Shown here: positions 1-10,471 of the stretch, piece by piece
Numbering within the stretch: the first letter of the stretch is position 1
Layout of the letters: each line of letters begins with the position of its first letter
Assembly: GCA_963682175.1 (NCBI GenBank)
Contig: OY821787.1
Span: 18,826,501 to 18,890,500 of the forward strand
Length of the DNA: 64,000 nt
Origin: Triglochin maritima
Lineage: Eukaryota; Streptophyta; Magnoliopsida; Alismatales; Juncaginaceae
Reading direction: 5' to 3'
Made by a program: the position numbers and the translations under genes
Notes under the pieces: model-generated
Seen by the model: the letters and a program-made list of their open reading frames with translations, nothing else
Databases searched by the model: none
Told to the model about the DNA's origin: nothing

Positions 1-1467
1 TGGAAACATATTGGTGATGGGTGGTTGTTCATTTGGTGGATAGCGATGACGTTGAAGATGTTTCTGCAGATGTCATTCAGTTTGAATCACGGTTCAACCG
101 CTAAGTCTTTGTATTAGATGCTCGTGCTTCTACTGTTGACCTGTATTTCTATAGTTTTTGATATGCTTCATTTTTAAAAAATTCAGAGCTTGGTATTATT
201 AGATTTAGAATGAACTTCTAAATTGAGGTTTAACACATCTTTTTCATAATTCACATAAGTTTAATCCTGAATGACCTTAACTGACTTGTCTTGCTAAAGT
301 TATTGGTTTGCTTAATCTTTCAATTTTGCGGACCTTCGTAGAAGTGGGATTAGGATGAACTCATGTTCTGTAGTTATATTTATAAAATGAGTTTCAACAC
401 TGGATGTGAGATGAAAGTGTGTTATATCTGTTTCATCCTGAGTTTTACTTACCCTTTGTTTTACGTTTGGTTCCAAATAGTGTGTAAGCAAATAGCATGG
501 CTGTCAGATTTTGAAGTAAGAAATTGAAATAGAAGTGATTGATTTAAGGATAGAGAATTTTCCGTTTTTACAACGTTCCCTGGTTTAGAAGTTTTAAATT
601 TTAAATAAAGCTTGAGTAATTAGAACCATTTAATCGTAGATGCGTTTTTTTGTTATGTATTCCGATCAACGAAAAGGATGTTGACTTATTCTTCTGTATC
701 TGTTGAACAAGCATAGAAATGTGAGATAGACAAAGTCCATGTTAATCTTATTGAGGAACAAAATTGCTGACATTATAGATAAATGCTTTGAAATGTTCTG
801 TAAAGGGCATCATCTTACCATTTAAAAAATGACTTAATTTTTCTTTTTCCGGATTAAAGATGGAGCACGTTGGCTAGCATGAATGTCGGTCACCGTGAGT
901 TTGCATGTGTAGACGTAAAAGGCCTCGTGTATGCCGCAGGGGGTTATGGATCCAATCGTGAGAGCCTATCAAGCATGGCAGTCTACAACCCTAACACCAA
1001 CAAATGGACTCTAATCGAGAGCCTTCGGCATCCAAGGTGGGGCCACTTCGCTTGCGGGATCGAGGACAAACTCTACGTCATGGGTGGGCGTTAGAGCTTT
1101 ACAACAGTCAACTCAAAGCACAAGGACATCTACAATCCTAAGAAGAGAGGCCGGCGTGAGGCAAAGAATGGTTGTGTGATTCTTGGCACGAAGCTGTTCT
1201 GCATGGTATGGAAGGATGAAAAGAAACTCGTGGTATTTGATTCAGTCGAGAACTCTTGCAAAATGGTTCAAGTGCCTGTCATGGGAAGTTCGAGGATCAG
1301 GTTTCGCTTTGGGACGCTTGGTGGGAAGCTTTTGTTGTTCTCTGGTAAGAAAGACCCAGGATACAAAATGCAAGTATGATCCAGACGCAGCAGCTGGATC
1401 GGAGTGGTAGACTTCACCAGTGAAGCCGCCGAAAATGTGTTTGTGGAGTGCCACAATCGCAGGATGA
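1..1467 (+). pseudogene. F-box/kelch-repeat protein gene, 3' part, decayed
   Basis: This is the C-terminal kelch region of a plant F-box/kelch-repeat protein; such proteins choose substrates for SCF ubiquitin ligases. Exon 1 remnant 1-100 reads as a kelch strand (GNILVMGG, then after a frameshift near 35 VSADVIQF). The next exon, from 860, has typical kelch motifs (VYAAGGYG, VYNPNTNKWTLIE, LYVMGG) and continues to a family-like C-terminus ending at 1467. Joining 100 to 860 restores codon phase exactly, so 101-859 is an intron. Its donor is CTAAGT where GTAAGT is expected. Lesions are the frameshift near 35, a TAG at 1092-1094, a one-base insertion near 1366 and a TAG at 1408-1410. The F-box end would lie left of the window. 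From memory it resembles Arabidopsis AT1G67480. Pseudogene status is firm; the exact orthologue is an inference. Confidence 0.85.
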
Positions 1468-1804
1468 AGCTTCCACATAGGTTTATGCTTGAGGTGAGTT
1501 GACGGTTAAATGTCTTCGGTTCTAAAGTTTGATGTAAAAATTCTTTGATTGTTGTTGTGATTTTTCGGTGAATTGTTTGGTGCTTTTGTTTGCTGCTAAA
1601 CTCCTTGTGTTGGGATCTGAAACTGTCTCTTGCAAGTTTTTTCGTAGAGTGATTGCTTACCATCATTAGATGGCATGATGGGGAAGGTTCATATTGGCTC
1701 ACTTCTTTGTCTTTCAACCAAGAGTGATGTAACAGGGTTTAGTTTTCTATATATATATTGTGTCACACACTTTGATGTAAATAGATGTGTACTTTGAATA
1801 TCAG
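1468..1804. other. 3' flank of the kelch pseudogene, nothing else seen
   Basis: AT-rich sequence containing what would be the 3' untranslated region of the kelch gene. I see no further coding potential. An LTR fragment begins at about 1805. Confidence 0.5.
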
Positions 1805-2879
1805 CCATTCAGTCCTGTGCAAAAACGGTCGACCGACGGAGGCAACTCGGTCGACCGTTTCCTCAAGGGAATCGGTCGACCGAAAGACTGCAACGGTCGA
1901 ACTATTTGCGCAAAACATAAGTACTAACGGTCTACCGAAAGTCTAAAACCGGTTGACCGAACGAGGTCAAAATCTGTAGTCTAGTCAAAATCACACAAGT
2001 CTATTCGGTTGACCGACTCAGGGGTCACGGTCGACCGAAAACTACCAGGGTCAACCTAATAGTCTATGTCATCTACCGGTCGAACAAAACACGACAAACG
2101 GTCGAACAACATACTATATACTTGAGTTCACTTAAGTTCCGATCGTACCAAAGGTCAAGAACGGTCGACCGTTTGGATGGTCAACGTTCGGTCTAAGCGA
2201 AACACGAAACAATTGGTCGAACGGCTCAAGGGTCCCGGTCGACCGAAAACTCCCAGACAAACCCCGACCCACCAGCGCAAACACGACCGATCGACCTCCA
2301 CACAGGCATCGTTCGACTGGTGTTGGTAAAGTCAGGAAAAACACTAAACCGGTCGACCGTTGGTCGACAGCAACCTTACGCCAGCCAAGGATTTTATGTC
2401 GTTTCCTCATCGCCGGCGAGGTCTCCAACCTCCCGCGACCGACCACAACTCCACCCCAACTTGGGTGAGCAAAAATGCCTCTAATGCAAGAACTTGGCAT
2501 ACCTTCTTTGCGAAGAACAGCGACGAACATCGGAGCTCGAACGACAACGCCTCCGGATCGCAACCTCACGCACTCTCTCCTCCTCGCGCCGCACCAAGCC
2601 CATCACGCCCTTGCCCCGCACGCCTTCACCACCAAAACTCGAGCCTCCGAAGGAGAGGAAGAGATGGATGGAGAGGAGAAAGGTTGAAGAAGAAGAAGAA
2701 GAAGAAGAAGTGAGAGGGAGAGAAGATGAGATGGGTGTTTTCTCCCAACACAACACCCCAACCCATCCCCCTACACCACTAGCCCATGCCTCCACTATTC
2801 TTCCCCCAACTCCCATGCAAAACCATGATTAAGCCCTCCTAAGCACCCATTAAACCTTAAACAAGTTAGGGTCATTACA
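1805..2879 (-). repeat. Truncated gypsy LTR fragment (minus orientation)
   Basis: This matches one end of the gypsy LTRs elsewhere in the window, read on the minus strand. The right edge, GGGTCATTACA at 2869-2879, is the reverse complement of an LTR start (TGTAATGACCC). Moving left there is a (GAA)n tract at 2683-2711, matching the CTT tract of the other LTRs, then a dense array of CGGTCGACCG and half-sites at about 1828-2370. The other LTR end and all internal sequence are missing, so this is a fragment, not a solo LTR. Short open frames in it are not genes. Confidence 0.7.
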
Positions 2880-3645
2880 GAATTCTTCCTTCAACATTGG
2901 TAGGAAAACTCAAAAATCCAATGGGCAACCTTATTTAGCCATGATCATGCATCTCTTGCTCCACATAAAATCAAATGTGGCGACTTTCGGTTATAATTTG
3001 ATTGTTATTACCCCCAAAAACTAATTTGTCTTACATTTGATTGTATCACATCCCATATGATAAGAGATGACTTGTTTCCAGACTAGAGCTTGTTCTATGT
3101 CTGCGTTGGATGGTCTACCTTATTATCTCTATATATACAAGACTTCTTTGCGGAAGTTTAGTTGCATATCATGTTTTTTTGGTAATACGTGAAAAAACTA
3201 TTTGACGATTGTGGTACATGAGTATATGATTAATTGTCATTTTTTTCCAGCATATGGCATGAGTATAGGTTGTACTAATTTACATCGTTTTTCATTATCC
3301 ACCTACCGATGGTCGGCTGCATGGGTTGCATACCTACATGAATGGTTCATAATTTAATATGTTCAGGCATGGGTTTAATCAGATGTATTTATGACTTTGT
3401 TGTACTTTCATGCATGTTTGTGGTGTATCGATAGTCAACATGTGTTTTGTGTGCGAAGGCAATTGCTATCACGAAGAAATCTGCGTGAGCTTTTTACTCT
3501 TATAATCTGTGTTGTGTGGATATAGTTTGGAAGTATGTTTTTTGTTAGGTTGATTCCGGATTTGAGGTCTTCGATTATTTTTATAGTTTTTGAAATAACT
3601 GAATCTTACTTGTATAGACATATTACCATTGATAATTTGATTAGA
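2880..3645. other. Intergenic, no recognised feature
   Basis: AT-rich single-copy-looking DNA between two LTRs. I see no open frame above background, no tRNA-like structure and no clear terminal repeats. Confidence 0.5.
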
Positions 3646-4190
3646 ACAGGTGTTATGTCCCTAACCCGGTTTAGGGTTAATTGGTGATTAAAGAGGAGAG
3701 AGGGAGGTATGGAGAGGTTTGACTTTGGTGGAGAGAGAGAGAGGAAGTGATGGCTTAGGGGGATGGTGCGTGTGTAGGAGTGTGGTGGGGTGGTGTGGGT
3801 TGAGGATTGGGTTTTAAGGAGGAGATCTCCCATCTTCTTCTTCTTCTTCTTTTCCTTTCCCATTCCATTCTTCCACCACCTTCCTCACACTCTCCTTTCT
3901 TTTCCGGCGGCAGTAGAGGAGGACGGAGCTCGTGTGGTTGGTGACGAAGGCGGAAGTTTGATCCCGGCGTGAGAGGTGCGGAGTCTTGAGCGCGTGGTGG
4001 TCACCGGAGACGGCGTGCGCGAGCGGTGCTCCGGCTTTGTTCGTCGTTGGTTGAGGTATGCCGCTCATTAGTGTGATTTTGTTGCCCACCCTTGTGGAGG
4101 GGTGTTGTTGGTCGGTCGGGGGAGGTCGAGGACCTCTCCGGCGACGCGTTCTTCGTAAATCCTCGGCTGGCGCGAGGTTGAAGACGACCA

Positions 4191-4720
4191 ACGGTCGACC
4201 GGGTCCTTCGGGCGGTCGACCGTGTTAGCACTGTTTGCCCGACTTTAACCTTCACCGGTCGAACGATGCCTTGGGGCGGTCGACCGGTAGTGCATTATTG
4301 CTGGTGAGTTGGGGACTTTCTACCTGTTATCGGTCGACCGGTCCTTGTTGTGTTCGACCGGAACTTAAGTGTACCTGTTAGTATTGCATGTTTGTTCGAC
4401 CGATTTATATTGCGTTCGACCGATTGCATGTTTGTTCGACCGGTAGTATGTTTACGTTCGACCGTTTGATGACGTAGAATACTAGGTTGACCCTGTCTGT
4501 TTTCGGTCGACCGAGACCCCTGAGTCGGTCGACCGCTAGAGTGGAATTTAATGTTGACCAGACTCCGGATTTTGACCTCGTTCGGTCGACCGGTTTTAGA
4601 CTTTTGTTCGACCGTTGGGGAATTAGTGTTGCGCAGTGAGTTCTACCGATTCAGACTTTCGGTCGACCGAATTCCTCGTGAAAACGGTCGACCGGTTAGA
4701 CTATTTCGGTCGACCGAATC
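4191..4720. repeat. CGGTCGACCG palindrome array in gypsy-1 5' LTR
   Basis: About ten full copies of the self-complementary decamer CGGTCGACCG and about eight half-sites (mostly TTCGACCG) within 530 bases, without strict period. Bases between copies are unrelated to each other, so this is not a simple tandem repeat. The function is unknown; a regulatory role is only inference. Confidence 0.9.
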
Positions 4721-5040
4721 TGCTCAGAACTGAATTCCTGGGTCCCGTTGTGAATGCCAACTTTGTCCACGGAAACCCGTGTCCTCGCCTTGTGCGTGAG
4801 CCGGGAGGTGACGGTGGGCGCGTGATGCGTGCCTGCCCAGGGACCGCCGTTGGGAAGAGTGTGGGTGTTCGGGACGCGTCACCTCCATGTATGGACCGTG
4901 ACTTTTGAGATGATAGTTGGCACTTTGTAGTATAGCAGGCCTGAGGGATCGCGGATCCCAGTGTTGATGTTGTGCGGGCACGCAACTGGCGTTGGGTGAG
5001 GTGACTACCGGCCCTTGGGGCTACGGAGGTCGCTGCCCTG

Positions 5041-5049
5041 CTTTTATAG
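5041..5049 (+). promoter_or_regulatory. Candidate TATA box of gypsy-1 LTR
   Basis: CTTTTATAG lies in the LTR and is conserved in the diverged gypsy-3 LTR (47769-47777) within a shared GC-rich context. This suggests the core promoter starting genomic RNA, but no transcript start can be seen from sequence. Confidence 0.35.
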
Positions 5050-5891
5050 CGGCGCGGTTGGTGTTCGCGGCTCGAGGAGCCCGATGACCTGGCAGACTTC
5101 GGTCTGGACCGTCCGATGCTGTGCCGGACGTTGTGATGGACCACCGATGCTGTGCCGGTGATGCCGCCGAGGCTGTGCCGGCGATGATGATTGTTGGGCC
5201 GAGGCTGTGCCGGCTTGTTGTTTTCCTCGGCTGGGCACCTACCGAGATGATGTTGTTATACCTTCCGGGCGACGGCCCCGTTGGTCCCTGTGGCCCCGAC
5301 CACTGAGATTTACAGATCTGTTTCTATCGGCGCGTAGACGTGACAGAGGCTCCCTGCCGAACCCTTGTGTAGTGTAGCTGCGTGTGGGGGGTGCGATGTC
5401 GCGGGCTACTAGACTGCATGTGCCTGCAGTAGGTCTCTTCGGGAGACCCGATGATTGATTGTCGGACTGATGTCCTGTTTTACCCTTCGGGGGAACTGTT
5501 TTCCATATCTGTTGATGCCATGACATGCTACTAGTATGATAGGTTCATTACGTGATGCATGCATATAGGTGAGTTGGTATACGGGGTTTCCTTCTGGAAA
5601 CTCAGGCATTGTTGTTGCATCTTTTTCAGGATCGCAGTAGGTCCGGTGGGTGGTGACCGAGGACGGAGCGCTTTGGAGTCGGATCCTCTTCGGCATTTGC
5701 GAGATCGTACGACTACTTGTATTTTCATTTCTTTCATCTGGATTGTAGTTGTACACCTTTTGTAAACTCCATGTATTTTGGGTGCACCCGGATTTCTATA
5801 TTATATATTAGTGACGTTCCCGCCTTGAGTTGTCAGTTTTATTCGTTATTTCGAAATTTTAAATCTTCCGCTGTTTCGGGACGTTACAACT

Positions 5892-5903
5892 TGGTATCAG
5901 AGC
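5892..5903 (+). other. Gypsy-1 primer-binding site (tRNA-iMet type)
   Basis: TGGTATCAGAGC three bases after the 5' LTR. It is complementary to the 3' end of plant initiator methionine tRNA, the usual primer of plant copia and chromovirus elements. Confidence 0.9.
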
Positions 5904-6020
5904 GGTCGATTCCTGTGTCTTCGTCTAAAGAACCACCCTTAGGAGTAGTGTTAGAGGCATGCATTAATTTCGTAGCTCATGCATGCATTGTTGCTTATCT
6001 GTTGATTGTTGTGGTGACAG

Positions 6021-9000
6021 ATGGCACCTAGGCGCGTGAGGAGTTCTCCACGCGATCGTGATCCCAGTGACGACACTTCAGGTGCTCAGTGGGACAGGCT
6101 GGGCGAGTTTCTGGAGCGTCAGGCAGCTCAGAGCGCCCAGGGCGGAGTGGGGGCTGAGCACGATCGGTTCATGCGTCAGCACCCGCCGACGTTTGATGGC
6201 AGGAGGGCCCCAGAGGTTGCAGAGGACTGGGTCTTCCGGATGGAGAAGATCTTCCGCGCTATTAGTGTAGTACCTGAGAGGATGGTGGAGCTGGCCACCT
6301 ACGTGTTCGATGGCGAGGCTGCCAACTGGTGGAGATCTACGTCCACGGTGTTGTTTGATGATCGTGTGGACGTGAGCTGGGAGGAGTTCTTGGAGGTGTT
6401 TCATGAGCAGTACTTCCCCCAGCATGTCAGGGATCAGAAGAGGGAGGAGTTCATGTCGCTGGAGCAGAAGGACATGACACTGACGAGCTACATCAGCAGG
6501 TTCAACGCCTTGGAGCGTTATTGCCCAGAGATCTTTGTGACCCCAGAGCAGCGGGCGAGGAAGTTCGTGCAGGGACTGAGACCGCCGCTTCGATCTCGTG
6601 TGATCAACAGCATGCCGCGGACCCTTGCAGATGCGGTGAAGCATGCTACGATCATCGAGCAGGACCAGAGGTTGTGTGTTCAGGAGGCGCGGAAGGCGCC
6701 AGTGAGCACCGGTAGCAGAGTAGCTGGTCGTGGAGCAGGGAACCCGGGCAAGAGGCCCAGGTTCGATGGAGGAGGAGCACGTCAGTCAGGAGCGTGCACT
6801 TACTGCGGGAGGTTCCATCCAGGGCAGGAGTGTCCCCGTCGGACTGGAGCGTGCATGGGTTGTGGTCAGATGGGGCATTTTGTCCGTGATTGTCCTCAGA
6901 GGCAGGGTGAGCCGAGCAGGAGGCCGGGACCACCAGCAGTAGGCAGAGGCGGAGGTAGCCGATCAGTTGTTGCACCGGGGCAGAGCAGGAGGACTGGGCG
7001 AGTCTTCACTATCCAGGCTGAGGAGGCGAGGGACTCCAACACCGTCGTGGAAGGTACGCTTTCAGTTTCTGGTTCAGTAGCGCGTGTGTTGTTTGATTGC
7101 GGCGCCACTCACTCCTTCATTTCGGAGAAGTTTGCTGGCGAGTTGGGTCGGACCCCTGTGCTGCTGACTGATGTTTTGGAGGTCAGCACGCCCATGGGTG
7201 AGGTGGACAATGTGGGGAGCTTTTTCCCCGGCACCACAGTTGCTTCGGGAGACCACGATTTTCCGGCAGATCTGGTCTTGTTACCGATGGTGGACTTCGA
7301 CGTCATACTGGGGATGGACTGGCTGTCCCGGTACGACGTGCGAGTCTTTTGCCGTGAGAAGAAGATCCTGATTCCGATGGAGGGTTTGCCAGATGTTCTG
7401 ATCAGAGGTGCGAGGAGCAGAGGGGGTCGTCTGATTGTGTCTGCAGTTAGGGCACAGAGACTGATACAGCAGGGATGCAGAGCGTTTGTGGCCACGCTGG
7501 TAGTTCCTGATCGTGAGACGAGGAGACTGGAGGACATAGAGATTGTGCAGGAGTTTCCGGATGTGTTTCCAGCGGAGATTCCAGCGTTACCGCCGCACCG
7601 AGAGATCGAGTTCGGCATCGAGCTGGTAGCGGGTACGACACCTCAGTCGAAGGCACCGTATCGTATGGCACCTGCGGAGTTGACAGAGCTGAAGAAGCAA
7701 TTGGAGGAGTTGATGGAGTCCGGGTTCATTCGACCGAGTGTTTCTCCATGGGGAGCGCCTGTGCTCTTCGTGAAGAAGAAGGATGGGTCGTTGCGGATGT
7801 GCATCGACTACAGGATGCTGAATAAGGTTACCGTTCGGAATCGGTATCCTTTGCCCAGGATTGATGATTTGTTTGATCAGTTGCAGACGGCGAGAGTGTT
7901 CTCGAAGATCGATCTGCGTTCGGGTTATCATCAGTTGCGGATCAGGGAGGCAGATGTTCAGAAGACAGCCTTCAGGACGCGGTACGGCCACTACGAGTTC
8001 TTGGTGATGCCATTTGGACTGACGAATGCGCCTGCAGCATTCATGGATCTGATGAATAGGACCTTCCAGCCGTACCTCGACAGATTTGTCGTTGTATTCG
8101 TAGACGACATTTTGATATACTCGCCTGACAGGGAGCAGCATCGAGAGCACCTGAGGATTGTGCTTGGCATCTTGAGGGATCAGCAGCTATATGCCAAGTA
8201 CACGAAGTGCGAGTTTTGGTTGGATCAGGTGGCTTTTCTGGGGCATATTGTGTCAGCGGATGGGATTTCAGTGGATCCGGCGAAGGTCGAGGCAGTGACT
8301 CAGTGGAGAGCCCCGACGAGCGTGACGGAGATCAGGAGTTTCGTTGGACTGGCAGGGTATTACAGGCGCTTTATCCAGGATTTCTCCAGACTTGCATCGC
8401 TGCTGACAGCGTTGACGCAGAAGGGCGTCAAGTTCGTTTGGTCCCAGAAGTGCGAGGACAGCTTTCAGGAGCTGAAGAGGCGATTGACGACAGCACCTAT
8501 TCTGACGCTACCGAGTGGCAGTGGAGGCTACGTGATTTACAGCGATGCATCAGGGATAGGCTTGGGTTGTGTTCTGATGCAGCATGGGAAGGTGGTCGCG
8601 TACGCTTCGAGGCAGCTGAAGGTGCACGAGAAGAACTACCCGACTCACGATCTGGAGCTGGCGGCGGTAGTTCACGCGTTGAAGACCTGGCGGCACTATC
8701 TGTATGGCGAGCAGTTCGAGGTCTTCACCGATCATCAGAGTCTGAAGTACTTGTTCTCGCAGAAGGAGCTGAATATGAGGCAGCGCAGATGGCTCGAGTT
8801 CATTAAGGACTACGACTTCACCATTTCCTATCATCCGGGGAAGGCGAATTCGGTTGCAGACGCGCTGAGCAGGAAGGTGGAGGTTTCAGTTGCGAGTATG
8901 TGCATCCAGGAGTGGAGGTTACTCGAGGCTTTTTCCGAGTGGAGTCCGTTCACAGAGGGTTCAGAGGGAGCAGTGATTGCTGGGCTTCGGGTGGAGCCGC

Positions 9001-10430
9001 AGACTGTCTCACGAGTGGTGCAGGCTCAGCTTGGGGATGATGAGTTAGATGGTCTGCTACAGTTGGCTTCCAGAGAGGGGTCAGATTTCAGTATAGGGGT
9101 TGATGGTGGTTTGAGGTTCAGGAGTCGGATCTGGGTGCCGAAGAGCGATGGGCTGAGAGATGACATCATGGAGGAGGCACACAGAGCTAGATACACCATT
9201 CACCCGGGGAGCACGAAGATGTATAAGGACCTGCAGCGGAACTTCTGGTGGAAGGGCATGAAGAGGGATATTGCAGAGTTTGTGGAGCGATGCTTAGTCT
9301 GCCAGCAGGTGAAGATTGAGCATCAGAGGCCGGCAGGACCGATGCAGAGTATTGAGCTTCCTGAGTGGAAGTGGGAGCACGTGACGATGGATTTTGTCAC
9401 GGGATTGCCGAAGACGAGGAGATTCCACGACGCGATTTGGGTGATAGTCGATCGACTGACCAAGTCGGCGCATTTCTTAGCGATCAGGACCACGTTGCCT
9501 TTGGAGGGTCTGGCTAAGTTGTACGTGGAGGAGATAGTCAGGTTACATGGAGTGCCAGTGAGCATCATCTCAGATCGAGATCCTCGTTTCACTTCCAGAT
9601 TTTGGGGGAGTCTGCAGCAGGCATTGGGGACGCGTCTGAGGTTCAGTACAGCGTTCCATCCGCAGACAGATGGTCAGTCAGAGAGGACGATTCAGACCTT
9701 GGAGGATATGCTGAGAGCATGCACGTTGGATTGGGCAGGGCACTGGGATGAGCACCTGCCGCTGATAGAGTTCGCCTACAACAACAGCTACCACTCGAGT
9801 ATTGGGATGGCGCCGTACGAGGCATTGTACGGGAGGCCTTGCAGATCACCGGTATGCTGGAGTGATGTGGGCGAGAGGCAGTTAGTTGGGCCAGAGATCG
9901 TGCAGATGTATGCAGAGAAGGTGGATGTGATCAGGAGGAGACTGGCCACAGCGCAGAGCAGGCAGAAGAGTTATGCAGATCGACGCAGACGAGCGCTGAG
10001 TTTCGAGGTGGGCGACCATGTGTTTCTGAAGATTTCCCCAGCCAGAGGTGTGATGAGGTTTGGGAAGAAGGGGAAGCTCAGTCCGAGATATGTCGGACCG
10101 TTTGAGATCCTCGACCGGGTTGGAGAGGTTGCCTACAGGATTGCATTGCCGCCGCAGTTTTCAGGTCTGCACAATGTCTTCCATGTATCGATGCTGAGGA
10201 AGTATGTGGCAGATCCGTCGCATGTCATTGAGATAGCAGTGCCCGAGATTCAGCAGGACTTGTCGCTCGAGGAGAGGCCAGTCGAGATTGTGGACCGGAT
10301 GGATCACCAGCTCAGGAGGAGGACCATCCCGATGGTGAAGGTCAGGTGGCAGCATCACAGCGAGCGCGAGGCCACTTGGGAGATTGAGGAGGATGTCAGA
10401 AGGCAGTATCCAGAGCTTTTCGGTGAGTAG
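6021..10430 (+). CDS. Gypsy-1 gag-pol polyprotein (1469 aa, intact)
   Basis: One frame encodes all proteins for reverse transcription and integration. The order is: capsid-like gag about aa 50-200; a CCHC knuckle about aa 278-291 after a cysteine-rich stretch from 260; aspartic protease with FDCGATHSF near 356 (the usual DSG is DCG); reverse transcriptase about 560-730 with FVDDILIYS near 693; RNase H about 835-960 with DASGIGLG; integrase zinc region (HPGSTK ... CLVCQQ) 1060-1100; integrase core MDF near 1122, SDRD near 1185 and QSER near 1220 with DD35E spacing; a GPF motif near 1365; and a degenerate chromodomain about 1410-1460. The ATG at 6021 is chosen because gypsy-2 and gypsy-3 share the same MxPRRVR start. 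No stop or frameshift interrupts it. Fusion of gag and pol in one frame is normal for this group. Confidence 0.95.
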   Translation: MAPRRVRSSPRDRDPSDDTSGAQWDRLGEFLERQAAQSAQGGVGAEHDRFMRQHPPTFDGRRAPEVAEDWVFRMEKIFRAISVVPERMVELATYVFDGEAANWWRSTSTVLFDDRVDVSWEEFLEVFHEQYFPQHVRDQKREEFMSLEQKDMTLTSYISRFNALERYCPEIFVTPEQRARKFVQGLRPPLRSRVINSMPRTLADAVKHATIIEQDQRLCVQEARKAPVSTGSRVAGRGAGNPGKRPRFDGGGARQSGACTYCGRFHPGQECPRRTGACMGCGQMGHFVRDCPQRQGEPSRRPGPPAVGRGGGSRSVVAPGQSRRTGRVFTIQAEEARDSNTVVEGTLSVSGSVARVLFDCGATHSFISEKFAGELGRTPVLLTDVLEVSTPMGEVDNVGSFFPGTTVASGDHDFPADLVLLPMVDFDVILGMDWLSRYDVRVFCREKKILIPMEGLPDVLIRGARSRGGRLIVSAVRAQRLIQQGCRAFVATLVVPDRETRRLEDIEIVQEFPDVFPAEIPALPPHREIEFGIELVAGTTPQSKAPYRMAPAELTELKKQLEELMESGFIRPSVSPWGAPVLFVKKKDGSLRMCIDYRMLNKVTVRNRYPLPRIDDLFDQLQTARVFSKIDLRSGYHQLRIREADVQKTAFRTRYGHYEFLVMPFGLTNAPAAFMDLMNRTFQPYLDRFVVVFVDDILIYSPDREQHREHLRIVLGILRDQQLYAKYTKCEFWLDQVAFLGHIVSADGISVDPAKVEAVTQWRAPTSVTEIRSFVGLAGYYRRFIQDFSRLASLLTALTQKGVKFVWSQKCEDSFQELKRRLTTAPILTLPSGSGGYVIYSDASGIGLGCVLMQHGKVVAYASRQLKVHEKNYPTHDLELAAVVHALKTWRHYLYGEQFEVFTDHQSLKYLFSQKELNMRQRRWLEFIKDYDFTISYHPGKANSVADALSRKVEVSVASMCIQEWRLLEAFSEWSPFTEGSEGAVIAGLRVEPQTVSRVVQAQLGDDELDGLLQLASREGSDFSIGVDGGLRFRSRIWVPKSDGLRDDIMEEAHRARYTIHPGSTKMYKDLQRNFWWKGMKRDIAEFVERCLVCQQVKIEHQRPAGPMQSIELPEWKWEHVTMDFVTGLPKTRRFHDAIWVIVDRLTKSAHFLAIRTTLPLEGLAKLYVEEIVRLHGVPVSIISDRDPRFTSRFWGSLQQALGTRLRFSTAFHPQTDGQSERTIQTLEDMLRACTLDWAGHWDEHLPLIEFAYNNSYHSSIGMAPYEALYGRPCRSPVCWSDVGERQLVGPEIVQMYAEKVDVIRRRLATAQSRQKSYADRRRRALSFEVGDHVFLKISPARGVMRFGKKGKLSPRYVGPFEILDRVGEVAYRIALPPQFSGLHNVFHVSMLRKYVADPSHVIEIAVPEIQQDLSLEERPVEIVDRMDHQLRRRTIPMVKVRWQHHSEREATWEIEEDVRRQYPELFGE

Positions 10431-10458
10431 TTGCTTGATTTCGGGACGAAATCCTTTT

Positions 10459-10471
10459 AAGTTGGGTGGAT
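10459..10471 (+). other. Gypsy-1 polypurine tract
   Basis: AAGTTGGGTGGAT lies directly before the 3' LTR. The equivalent sites of gypsy-2 (AGGAGGGTGGATT on its own strand) and gypsy-3 (AAGATGGGTGATT) are similar, which supports its use as the plus-strand primer. Confidence 0.65.

Larger units (their letters stand above)
3651..5888 (+). repeat. Gypsy-1 5' LTR
   Basis: A 2238-bp LTR with TG...CA ends. It contains a (TTC)n tract at about 3834-3852, the CGGTCGACCG array at 4191-4720 and a TATA-like TTTTATAG near 5042. Short frames inside it are repeated exactly in the 3' LTR and are not genes. Confidence 0.95.

Noticed and set aside
4191..4720. Repeated short motifs resembling a CRISPR array
   Set aside because: The repeats are 8-10 bp palindromes at irregular spacing within LTRs, with no spacer-repeat regularity and a plant context.
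4701..5144. 147-codon frame in the gypsy LTR, repeated at 11522-11965
   Set aside because: It lies entirely in the LTR, is not conserved as a frame in gypsy-3, and its Arg/Ser/Gly-rich text comes from the palindrome array and GC-rich sequence.
6078..6644. Minus-strand open frame of 188 codons, and similar long antisense frames across gypsy-1 and gypsy-3
   Set aside because: They lie opposite a verified gag-pol frame, share no recognisable motif, and are shadows of GC-rich codon use.
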